Positions 8,435 to 16,351 of a stretch of DNA of 64,000 nt are shown here, piece after piece. Source of the stretch: Curtobacterium sp. MCLR17_036 (GTDB taxonomy: Bacteria; Actinomycetota; Actinomycetes; Actinomycetales; Microbacteriaceae); NCBI RefSeq assembly GCF_003234445.2, contig NZ_CP126269.1, forward strand, positions 2,914,001-2,978,000, written 5' to 3'. Below the pieces are notes generated by a model. It saw only the letters and a list, made by a program, of their open reading frames with translations, did not search any database and was not told where the DNA came from. The position numbers and the translations under genes were made by a program. Position 1 is the first letter of the stretch; every line of letters starts with the position of its first letter.

Positions 8435-8704
8435 ATGACGAACCGGTACGACGAGCTGCCCGACCGACCGGACCCGGCCGACCTGGTCGTCGAGGTCCCG
8501 GCCTTCGAGGACGACCGCCCGCAGCCGGAACCGGCTCCCCCGGCCGCCGCGCCCGAGCTCGTGGCGGCCACCGAGTTCGCCCGGTCCTCGCACGCCCCAC
8601 CGACGATCCGACGCACGCAGGTGCGGGCGGGCCTGTGGATCGCGGGCGTGCCGATCGCCGCGCTCGTCGTCGTCGCCGTCGTGCAGGTGTTGCTGCCGCG
8701 CTGA
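8435..8704 (+). CDS. Small single-pass membrane protein, function unknown
   Basis: An 89-residue protein not recognised as a named family. It has an acidic, proline-rich cytoplasmic N terminus (repeated Asp/Glu/Pro, about residues 1-60), a basic patch RRTQVR and one C-terminal hydrophobic helix (WIAGVPIAALVVVAVVQVLL), ending with an Arg: a tail-anchored arrangement. The ATG follows GAGGAGG at a good distance, which supports expression. No partner is suggested by the neighbours. Confidence 0.75.
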   Translation: MTNRYDELPDRPDPADLVVEVPAFEDDRPQPEPAPPAAAPELVAATEFARSSHAPPTIRRTQVRAGLWIAGVPIAALVVVAVVQVLLPR

Positions 8705-9043
8705 CCGTGGGCGCGGCGCGGGCGCGCTGCGTCCGCGGCGGCGCGGCGCGCGGCGGCGGCGCCGTTCGCACAACCGATGTCACCCCGAACCGCGGGATCG
8801 CGCGGCGCGGGATCGTTCCGGTCGTGCGAGCGGCTCTCGCGCCGGGTGCCGGTCCGGGCGGCCCGCGCCCGGGCGGTCTCGCGAGCGGAGCATGCCACGT
8901 GCGCGGCGCCGCGGTCGGGTCGTCAGACGATCGTCCAACGTCGGGCCGGATCACGTGCATCCCGGCCGGAGCCGACGCAGGCTGGTTCCTGTCCGAGCAA
9001 CACGACCCACACGGGTCACCGATGCAGAGATGGGAACACGATC
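8705..9043. other. 339-bp intergenic region
   Basis: Extremely GC-rich DNA with many CGCGGCG runs in its first half. An open frame continuous with the downstream secreted-protein gene reaches back to 8777 but has no signal peptide at that start, so it is treated as noncoding. No clear promoter boxes, repeat or RNA gene was identified; a short inverted repeat ACCC-ACAC-GGGT lies near 9008-9019. Confidence 0.4.
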
Positions 9044-9541
9044 ATGAACTCGTTCAAGTCCAAGTCCGTCAAGCTCTTCGCCGGCACCGCCCTCAGCGGC
9101 GCGGTCATCGCAGGCGCCCTCGTCGCCGCTCCCGCCCAGGCCGCGGAGCCGGCACCGGCGCCGAGCTCCTCCACCGCAGACCTCGGCGGGAACGTCAACG
9201 TCAACCTCGACCCGGTGGCGCTCGTCAACGCCATCAAGGACGCGGTCAACGACCAGGGCGACCGGGGCGGTGCCGTGCAGGCCGCACTCGACGTCGGCTA
9301 CTGGAACGCCGGCAACCCGGACCGCCTCACCGTCGCGGTGGTCAACAAGAACCAGGACATCACGGTCGAGGGCGACGTCGCCGACGCCCAGTCGATCGAC
9401 ATCAAGGGCGGCAACTACGTCATCTACTGGTTCAAGGGAGCCGGCCGGATCACCAACAACGGTGACGGCGGCTGGCTGAACTGGGGTGCGTTCGGCAACA
9501 TCGAGCGCATCGACAACGTCATCAGCGTCAACGGCGGCTGA
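9044..9541 (+). CDS. Secreted protein of unknown function
   Basis: A 165-residue exported protein. The ATG at 9044 gives a standard signal peptide: MNSFKSKSVKLFAGTALSGA, a hydrophobic core and a cleavage site after APAQA (about residue 34). The mature part is rich in Asn, Asp and Gly, with GNVNVNLDPVALVNAIKDAV and a C-terminal half of short beta-like strands (DITVEGDVADAQSIDIKGG, YVIYWFKGAGRI) ending NGG. There are no cysteines, lipobox or anchor, so it should be released. The family was not recognised. A GGGA ribosome site precedes the start and a strong hairpin follows the stop. Confidence 0.85.
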   Translation: MNSFKSKSVKLFAGTALSGAVIAGALVAAPAQAAEPAPAPSSSTADLGGNVNVNLDPVALVNAIKDAVNDQGDRGGAVQAALDVGYWNAGNPDRLTVAVVNKNQDITVEGDVADAQSIDIKGGNYVIYWFKGAGRITNNGDGGWLNWGAFGNIERIDNVISVNGG

Positions 9542-9548
9542 CCCGTCG

Positions 9549-9599
9549 CGCACGACGTCCGGCCCCTGGGACCTCGGTCTCAGGGGCCGTCGTCGTGCG
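9549..9599. terminator. Bidirectional terminator-like hairpin overlapping the end of the LuxR gene
   Basis: Two stacked stems form one long hairpin: CGCACGACG (9549-9557) with CGTCGTGCG (9591-9599), and GGCCCCTG with CAGGGGCC inside. It lies between convergent genes and includes the stop codon and last codons of the reverse-strand LuxR gene (9580-9599). Confidence 0.7.
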
Positions 9600-10398
9600 C
9601 GTCCGTCCCCGGGCCGAGCGCCGGCGGCCAGACGGCGTCCGGACGCTCCGAGCACCGCGCGCGGATCCACCCCTTCACGAAGGCGATCGACACCAGCGCG
9701 GTCCGGTTCGGCGCCTTCCACGTCCGCATGAGCCGTCCGAGGTGCCACGCCACCGCCTGCCGGCTGTACGAGGTCTCGCGCGCGATCGCGTCGTTCGACA
9801 GACCGTGGGCCGCGAGCGCCAGCATCCGCTCCTCGGTGTCGTCGAGACCGGGCGCCTCGGCGACCAGGTCGATCTCCCCCGTCGTCACCGTCGCCGACGC
9901 GTCGGCCGCGGCCCGCCGACGCTGGTGCGACCAGGACTCGGCCCAGCACGAGCCGAGCTCGTGGGCCACCAGCGACGCCCGGCTCATCGCGAGCATGGTC
10001 CGCGCGGCACGGTCCGCCGTGGCCGCGTGGTCGCGCGTCGCCGTGTGCATGACGAGGGCGAAGACCCGGATCGCGGGCAGCGCCCCGCGGAGCACCACCG
10101 AGACGTCCACCCGCGGGTCCTCGGCCCGTGCGGCGGCGACCTCGCGCAGCCGTGCCAGGCAGTCGCGGTCGACGGGCTCACCGCGCTCGACGGCCCGCAG
10201 CGCCGCAGGCAGCACGATCGGGACGATCTCGGCGTAGCGCTGCCGGAGCCAGTCGTGGCCGTCCGGCCGGATGCCGTGCAGCGGTGGTGCGAGCAGGAGC
10301 GCCTCGAACTCGGCGCACCGCTCGTCGAGCGACAGCCCCAGCAGTTCCCCCGGGAGCAGCACTGCCGATCGGTGTGCGTCATCGCGCTCGGTCGTCAT
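9580..10398 (-). CDS. LuxR-type HTH transcriptional regulator (orphan)
   Basis: A 272-residue protein with a C-terminal GerE/LuxR-type HTH (ERMLALAAHGLSNDAIARE, then YSRQAVAWHLGRLMRTWKA, about residues 190-245). The N-terminal 180 residues are mostly helical with no receiver, PAS or ATPase domain recognised. The start MTTERDD at 10398 is preferred over upstream starts whose translation is Arg-rich and improbable. It is convergent with the secreted-protein gene and divergent from gltB. With no receiver domain it may sense a ligand directly or act constitutively. Possible targets are the neighbouring secreted protein or gltB, but nothing in the sequence proves this. Confidence 0.85.
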   Translation of the reverse strand: MTTERDDAHRSAVLLPGELLGLSLDERCAEFEALLLAPPLHGIRPDGHDWLRQRYAEIVPIVLPAALRAVERGEPVDRDCLARLREVAAARAEDPRVDVSVVLRGALPAIRVFALVMHTATRDHAATADRAARTMLAMSRASLVAHELGSCWAESWSHQRRRAAADASATVTTGEIDLVAEAPGLDDTEERMLALAAHGLSNDAIARETSYSRQAVAWHLGRLMRTWKAPNRTALVSIAFVKGWIRARCSERPDAVWPPALGPGTDAHDDGP

Positions 10399-10559
10399 CG
10401 TGCGTCGAACGTATCCGTGCAACACGTGTCGTGTTCGCTCGTTCACCAGGAGTTCGCCGCGGCGGGGTGCCGCCCGGCGCGCACAGCCCGCGACGCACCC
10501 CACCCACGCCCCGCACGCCACCCGCACGCGCCCCGCACGCCACCCGTCCGGCCGGTCTG

Positions 10560-10589
10560 TTGCGGCCGCGGTATACCAAGCCGTAGCAT
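10560..10589 (+). promoter_or_regulatory. Candidate promoter of the gltB operon
   Basis: TTGCGG (10560-10565) and TAGCAT (10584-10589), 18 bp apart, resemble vegetative -35/-10 boxes; they lie about 70 bp before the chosen gltB start. The match to consensus is moderate. The preceding 150 bp hold imperfect direct repeats of CGCCCCGCACGCCACCCG. Confidence 0.35.
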
Positions 10590-10660
10590 CGCCCTACCGC
10601 ACCACCACCCCACAGGGCCCGACTGCCACCACCGGTCTGCCCGCGGCGAGCGCTCCACCG

Positions 10661-13600
10661 ATGCAGCCCGCGCCGTCCGCTGCCGGCAACGCCCCTCTGG
10701 ACCCTCCCGTGAACCCCACCTCCTTCGGTCTCTACGACCCTGCCCGCGAGTCGAGCGACTGCGGCGTCGGTTTCATCACCCGTCTCGACGGGACGCCGAG
10801 CCACGACGTCATCCGCAAGGGCGACGAAGCGCTGTGCTCCATCCCGCACCGCGGCGGCAAGTCCGCCGAGGGCGTCGGCGACGGCGCGGGCGTCAGCATC
10901 GACCTGTCGGTGGAGTTCTTCAGCGCGATCACCGGCGAGCAGCTGCGCGCGGGCCACTTCGGCGTCGCGAACTGCTTCGTGCCGAGCGGCGCAGGCGCGA
11001 CGGCGGACGCCGAGCGCGCCCGTGCGCAGCAGACCGTCACGGACGCCATCGAGCAGCAGGGCTTCGAGCTCCTGCTCGTCCGTGACGTGCCGGTGGACCA
11101 CTCGGTCGCCCGGCCCGAGGCCGAGCAGTACCAGCTGCCGATCGTGCAGTGGGTCTTCCGCGCGCCCGAGTCGTGGAAGCGCACCGAGGTCGACGCCGCC
11201 GCGAACCGCGCCCTGCTCGCGATCGAGGCGGTGTCGTACGGCGAGGCCGCAGCCGAGCACGCCGACCACGCCGCCCTGTACCCGCTGTCGCTCAGCGCGC
11301 GGACACAGATCCTGAAGGGCCGGCTGAACTCCGGCGAGGTGATCGGGTACTTCACCGACCTGCGCGACCCCCGGCACTCGGTGCGGACGCTCTACTTCCA
11401 CACCCGGTTCTCGACGAACACCGAGCCGCACCCGACGATGGCGCAGCCGTTCCGCCTGATGGCGCACAACGGCGAGCTGAACACCGACCGGAAGAACCGC
11501 CTGTCCGACGAGGCGCTCGCGCGCGCCCGCACCCGGAGCATCGTGCGCCCGCCCGGGCAGTCGGACTCGAGCCGACTCGACCAGACCCTGCAGAGCCGCG
11601 TGTTCGACGACGGGCTCGAGATCGTCGAGGCCGTGGTGTCGCTCATGCCGCCGGCGTGGGAGAACGACCGCACGCTGACCCCGGACGTCCGGGACATGCT
11701 CGAGTACTTCTCGCTGTACGAGGAGAAGAACGACGGCCCCGCGGCCGTGATCTTCAGCGACGGCGACGTCGTCGGCGCGCGCCTGGACCGCCTGGGGCTG
11801 CGCCCGCTGCGCACCACCGAGACGGCCGAGTACCTGATGGTGGCGTCCGAGGCCGGCCAGGTCGAGTTCGACGCCGACGAGGTCGTGCACCGCGGCCGCA
11901 TCGAGGCCGGCGGCATGCTCGTCGTCGACCACCGCACCGGCACCCGCATGCGCACGGGCGAGGTGCTGCACATGCTCGCGGCCCGCCGTGACTACGGCGC
12001 CCTGCTCGACGCCGCCCGCGTGCACCTGGACGACGTGCCCGCTCCGGACTACGAGCGCACGACGTCCACCCTGGGCTACGACGGCGACCTGTCGCTCGCG
12101 GGCCGGTACGTGGCGTACTCGCTGAACCAGGAGAGCTTCCGGTTCATGCTCGACCCGATGCTGCAGAACGGGTCGGAGCGCATCTCGGCGATGGGCTACG
12201 GCAACGCGATCAACGCCCTGAGCGACACCGAGGGCGGCATGGCGAAGTACTTCTCGCAGCGCTTCGCCCAGGTGACGAACCCGCCGCTCGACTCGATCCG
12301 CGAGGCCGACGGCATGTCGATGCGCGTCGCACTGGGCGCGAAGCTGGACAGCACCGCGCCGGACGGCTCGGGTTCGACGAGCCGACAGCTCGTCGTGCAG
12401 TCCCCGATCCTCGGCCACCTGGACATGGTGCGGCTGCGCGAGCAGGACGTCGTGCCGCTCGAGCGCTTCGACATGCTCTACGTGCCGGTGCCCGACGACG
12501 AGCAGGCGAACGCCGACGCGGTGCGGACCGCGGTCGAGCAGCTCGCCGACGCGGTCGCGTCCTTCGCGGCGACGACCGGCGGCATCGCCGTGGTCAGCGA
12601 CCGCGCGGTGTCGTCGACCCGTGCGCCCCTCCCCGTGATCCTGGCCGTGGCCGCCGTCAACCAGCGGCTCATCGAGACCGGTCTGCGCCTGCGGGTGTCG
12701 GTCGTGGCGGAGAGCGGTCAGCTGCCGTCGTCACACCACGTCGCGACCGCGCTCGGCTTCGGTGCCGCCGCCGTGTACAGCCTGAGCGCGCGCCTGCGTG
12801 CGGAGGAGAAGTACCCCGCCGCACCCGCGCCCGCCGGCGAGCTGACCGCGACCGACCTGGCGCTCAAGCGGTTCCGCAAGGCCGCCGAGAAGGCCCTGGC
12901 GAAGACCATGGGCCGTGTCGGCCTGTGCACCGCCGAGAGCTACATCGGTGGCGAGTTCTTCGAGCCGAACTACCTCGACACCGGCGACGACGTGCTCGCG
13001 CGGATCTTCCCGCACATGCAGGCACCGGTCGGCGGCGTCGGCTTCGCGCGCATCGCCCAGGCGGCGACGGACTGGCACGAGCGTGCCCGCTCGGTGGCGT
13101 CCGAGGGCCAGGTCCCGCTGCTCGGGCTGTTCAAGGAACGCTCCGACGGCGCCGGCCACTCGTTCGGCGTCGCGAGCGTCCGCGCGTTCGGCGGCATGAC
13201 CGAGGAGCGCCCGGCCTTCGAGCGCTCCGGCGACTCGGACGCGCTGCGCCTGCTCACGCTCGGCCAGCTCGACGACTCGTTCGGCATCACCGACGCCGCG
13301 TACCGGAACACCGGGTACGACCGGCTGAGCGACGCCGAGATCGACGCGCACCGCATCACGCCGGGCTACGTCACGTTCCTGCAGACGACCCACGACGAGC
13401 GGTCCCGTCGTCCCGCCGCGCTCCGCGACGTGCTCGCGCTGCCCGCGGACGTCACCGGCATCGACACGGCAGAGGACTTCGCCCGCGAGCTCGGTCGCTT
13501 CTCGACGAGCGGCAACGCCAGCGTCACCGTGCGCGGGCTCTCCGGCTCGCGTCCGGCGTCCCCCGACGGTCTCCCTGGGCCCACGCCGCCGGTTCCGGAC

Positions 13601-16351
13601 CGCCGCGCCAGCGGCGGGTCGGCCGTGCCGGTGGGGAGAGGCACGGAGCGGTTCTGCCTGGAGCTCACGTCGACGGGACCCACGGGCGCACTGCGCCACC
13701 AGGCCCTCGCGGACGGCCTCGCGCTGCTCCACCCGGGGCAGATCGACGTCGACGCCGTCGACGACACCCAGGTGACGCTCCGCGCCACCGGTGCGGCCGT
13801 CGCCCTGCTCGCGTTGCTGCAGAGCGCCCCGGCGAGCGTCGAGCTCGACGAGGTCCAGCCGGCCCACGAGATCACCCGGACCCTGGCGTCCGGCGCGATG
13901 AGCCACGGTGCCCTCGTCGCCACCGCGCACGAGGCCGTGGCGCACGGCACGAACATGGTCGGCGGCATGTCGAACAGCGGTGAGGGCGGCGAGCACCACT
14001 CCCGCTACGGCACGATCCGCGGCTCGCGCATCAAGCAGTTCGCCTCGGGCCGGTTCGGCATCTGGGCCGGCTACCTCGCCGACCCGATGCTCGAGGAGCT
14101 CGAGATCAAGATCGGCCAGGGCGCGAAGCCCGGCGAGGGCGGGCAGCTGCCCGCACCCAAGGTCACGGTGGACATCGCCGCGGCCCGCGGTGGCACGCCC
14201 GGCGTCGAGCTCATCTCGCCGCCGCCGCACCACGACACGTACTCGATCGAGGACCTCGCGCAGCTCATCCACGACTGCAAGGCCGCCCGCGTCCGGGTCA
14301 TCGTGAAGCTCGTGTCGTCCGAGGGCATCGGCACCATCGCGGTCGGTGTCGCGAAGGCCGGTGCCGACGTCATCAACGTCGCCGGCAACACCGGCGGCAC
14401 CGGCGCCGCGGCCGTCACGAGCCTGAAGTACGCCGGACGCTCCGCGGAGATCGGCGTCGCCGAGGTGCACCAGGCCCTCGTCGCGAACGGCCTGCGCCAG
14501 AAGGTCACGCTCCGCTGCTCGGGTGCGCACCAGACCGGCAGCGACGTCGTCACGAGCGCCCTGCTCGGCGGGGACTCGTTCGAGTTCGGCACCACCGCGC
14601 TCATGATGCTCGGCTGCGTGATGGCGAAGAACTGCAACGTGAAGTGCCCGGCGGGCCTGACCACGAACGCCGAGGCGTTCGAGGGCGACCCCCGCGCGCT
14701 CGCGCAGTACCTGCTCAACATCGCCCACGACGTGCGGCAGATCCTGGCCCGTCTCGGCCTGCGCTCCCTGCGCGAAGCCCGCGGCCGGACCGACCTGCTG
14801 CAGCTCCTCGACCACCCGGCGAGCGTCGGCCGGCTCGACGCCCGTGCCCTGCTCGCCCAGGTGCCCGAGAAGGTCGTCACCGACCCGGAGTACCTGGAGA
14901 AGGACTACCGCACCGACGACGCGCTCATCGAGCGCGTCCGGGCGGCACTGGTCGACGGGCACGAGCACGCCGTGGTGATCGACGACGTGGTCCTCGGCAA
15001 CGCGGACAAGTCGGTCGGCGGCCAGCTCGGCATCGACGTCGAGCGCCTGCTCAACCACGAGCTGCGCGACGCCGACCTGTCGGCACACCCCGCCGTCGCC
15101 ACCGACGACCGCGGCCGCCGCCGGCTGGTGGACGGCGCGGTCACGATCCGCACGCACGGCTCGGCCGGGCAGTCGTACGGCGTCTTCACCAACGACGGCA
15201 TCGTGCTCGAGCACACCGGCACCGCCAACGACGGCGTCGGCAAGAGCCAGAGCGGGGGCCGGATCGTCGTCCGGGCGCCCGGCGGCGGCAGCGCCGAGCG
15301 CGGCGGCAACGTGCTCGTCGGCAACTTCGCACTGTTCGGCGCGACCGGCGGCCGCACCTTCGTGCAGGGCGAGGCCGGCGACCGGTTCGCCGTCCGGAAC
15401 TCCGGGGCCACCGCGGTGGTCGAGGGCGTCGGTGACTTCGGCTGCGAGTACATGACCGGCGGGGCCGTGTTCAACCTCGGCGCCTTCGGCAAGGGCCTCG
15501 GCAACGGCATGTCCGGTGGGTTCCTGTACCAGTACGACCCGACCGGCCAGGTCGCCGAGCGCGCCAGCACGGACTCGCTCCTGGTGTTCCCCGTCACCGA
15601 CACCGAGCGCGGTGCGTTCCACGAGGACGCCGCCCGCCTGCTGCTCGAGTGGCACCTCGAGGCCACCGGCTCGACCCTCGCCGAGCGGCTGCTCGCCGCG
15701 TGGGAGACCACCCGCGCGCACGTGTACGTCGGCATGCCGCGGGCGCTCCTGCTCAGCCAGGACGCCGACGCGATCCTCGCCGGCGCGACACGACCGGAGC
15801 TGCTCGACGAACTCGCGGCCTCCGTCGCGACGGACAAGCTCGGCGCCTTCAAGGTCGACTACCGCGACCAGCGCACCGTGCTCGACGGCCGCGCGCCCGC
15901 CCTCGGCGACCAGGGCGAGGACATGTTCTCGCTCCTGGCGTCGTACACCGTGCTCGGCGTCGCCCAGGACGTGGCGCAAGAGCGCGTACCCGGTGCCGGC
16001 GCCGGTGACCCGCGGGTGACCGAGGCGGTGCGGAACCTGGTGCTGACCGAGGACTTCGCCGTCAAGCAGCGCGTCGTGAAGTACCTGCGCGGCACGTTCG
16101 ACCGGTTCGCCGACGACGAGCTCGCGACGCTCATCGCGGTCAAGCGGCTCGACGACTCCAAGCGCGCCCTCACGCAGCGGAACAACCGCAGCATGGACGC
16201 GCCCGGCACGACGGGTTGGATCATGCACCAGAACGCGAAGAACGCCGGCCGGCTGCGTGCCGCGCGCTTCGACGAGCTGCTCGCGACCGCGGCGCTCGAG
16301 GACATCGCCCGCCGCGCACCGCAGGCGCCGACCGAGGCGGTGACCGCGTGA
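10661..16351 (+). CDS. gltB: GltB-like glutamate synthase large subunit, extended, with palindromic insert
   Basis: Makes two glutamates from glutamine and 2-oxoglutarate. In order: a short propeptide, the class-II glutaminase domain with catalytic Cys34 (SSDCGVGFI), then HTRFSTNTEPHPTMAQP and MAHNGELNTDRKNR; the central domain (FAQVTNPPLDSIREA); the FMN/synthase domain (SGAMSHGALV, MSNSGEGGEHHSRYG, GQGAKPGEGGQLP); a cluster motif Cys1319-x5-Cys1325-x3-Cys1329, where E. coli has x5 and x4; the GXGXG beta-helix; and an extra C-terminal segment of about 200 residues. Total length is about 1896, against roughly 1500 for standard GltB. A 74-bp element adds residues 972-997. Two starts are possible, ATG 10661 or GTG 10709; the latter gives a more typical propeptide. 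No gltD follows; instead a diflavin reductase begins in a GTGA overlap. Confidence 0.93.
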   Translation: MQPAPSAAGNAPLDPPVNPTSFGLYDPARESSDCGVGFITRLDGTPSHDVIRKGDEALCSIPHRGGKSAEGVGDGAGVSIDLSVEFFSAITGEQLRAGHFGVANCFVPSGAGATADAERARAQQTVTDAIEQQGFELLLVRDVPVDHSVARPEAEQYQLPIVQWVFRAPESWKRTEVDAAANRALLAIEAVSYGEAAAEHADHAALYPLSLSARTQILKGRLNSGEVIGYFTDLRDPRHSVRTLYFHTRFSTNTEPHPTMAQPFRLMAHNGELNTDRKNRLSDEALARARTRSIVRPPGQSDSSRLDQTLQSRVFDDGLEIVEAVVSLMPPAWENDRTLTPDVRDMLEYFSLYEEKNDGPAAVIFSDGDVVGARLDRLGLRPLRTTETAEYLMVASEAGQVEFDADEVVHRGRIEAGGMLVVDHRTGTRMRTGEVLHMLAARRDYGALLDAARVHLDDVPAPDYERTTSTLGYDGDLSLAGRYVAYSLNQESFRFMLDPMLQNGSERISAMGYGNAINALSDTEGGMAKYFSQRFAQVTNPPLDSIREADGMSMRVALGAKLDSTAPDGSGSTSRQLVVQSPILGHLDMVRLREQDVVPLERFDMLYVPVPDDEQANADAVRTAVEQLADAVASFAATTGGIAVVSDRAVSSTRAPLPVILAVAAVNQRLIETGLRLRVSVVAESGQLPSSHHVATALGFGAAAVYSLSARLRAEEKYPAAPAPAGELTATDLALKRFRKAAEKALAKTMGRVGLCTAESYIGGEFFEPNYLDTGDDVLARIFPHMQAPVGGVGFARIAQAATDWHERARSVASEGQVPLLGLFKERSDGAGHSFGVASVRAFGGMTEERPAFERSGDSDALRLLTLGQLDDSFGITDAAYRNTGYDRLSDAEIDAHRITPGYVTFLQTTHDERSRRPAALRDVLALPADVTGIDTAEDFARELGRFSTSGNASVTVRGLSGSRPASPDGLPGPTPPVPDRRASGGSAVPVGRGTERFCLELTSTGPTGALRHQALADGLALLHPGQIDVDAVDDTQVTLRATGAAVALLALLQSAPASVELDEVQPAHEITRTLASGAMSHGALVATAHEAVAHGTNMVGGMSNSGEGGEHHSRYGTIRGSRIKQFASGRFGIWAGYLADPMLEELEIKIGQGAKPGEGGQLPAPKVTVDIAAARGGTPGVELISPPPHHDTYSIEDLAQLIHDCKAARVRVIVKLVSSEGIGTIAVGVAKAGADVINVAGNTGGTGAAAVTSLKYAGRSAEIGVAEVHQALVANGLRQKVTLRCSGAHQTGSDVVTSALLGGDSFEFGTTALMMLGCVMAKNCNVKCPAGLTTNAEAFEGDPRALAQYLLNIAHDVRQILARLGLRSLREARGRTDLLQLLDHPASVGRLDARALLAQVPEKVVTDPEYLEKDYRTDDALIERVRAALVDGHEHAVVIDDVVLGNADKSVGGQLGIDVERLLNHELRDADLSAHPAVATDDRGRRRLVDGAVTIRTHGSAGQSYGVFTNDGIVLEHTGTANDGVGKSQSGGRIVVRAPGGGSAERGGNVLVGNFALFGATGGRTFVQGEAGDRFAVRNSGATAVVEGVGDFGCEYMTGGAVFNLGAFGKGLGNGMSGGFLYQYDPTGQVAERASTDSLLVFPVTDTERGAFHEDAARLLLEWHLEATGSTLAERLLAAWETTRAHVYVGMPRALLLSQDADAILAGATRPELLDELAASVATDKLGAFKVDYRDQRTVLDGRAPALGDQGEDMFSLLASYTVLGVAQDVAQERVPGAGAGDPRVTEAVRNLVLTEDFAVKQRVVKYLRGTFDRFADDELATLIAVKRLDDSKRALTQRNNRSMDAPGTTGWIMHQNAKNAGRLRAARFDELLATAALEDIARRAPQAPTEAVTA
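13577..13650 (+). repeat. 74-bp palindromic element, copy A, in frame inside gltB
   Basis: This stretch matches 46835-46908 (opposite strand) at 69 of 74 positions with no gaps. It contains a hairpin CCGTGCC-N10-GGCACGG and a second, CCGCCG-N6-CGGCGG. It is read in the same frame in both hosts, giving GPTPPVPDRRASGGSAVPVG followed by RGTER here. The host protein is otherwise collinear with GltB on both sides, so it looks like an insertion tolerated in a surface loop before the synthase domain. Confidence 0.85.

Noticed and set aside
10271..10660. Upstream extension of the gltB frame
   Set aside because: It runs antisense through the LuxR-type gene with a composition unlike protein; glutamate synthases have only a short propeptide before the catalytic Cys.
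12731..16228. A 1165-codon frame antisense to gltB
   Set aside because: Its composition (Val/Arg/Glu/His-rich) is the mirror of GltB codons; no domain and no ribosome site.
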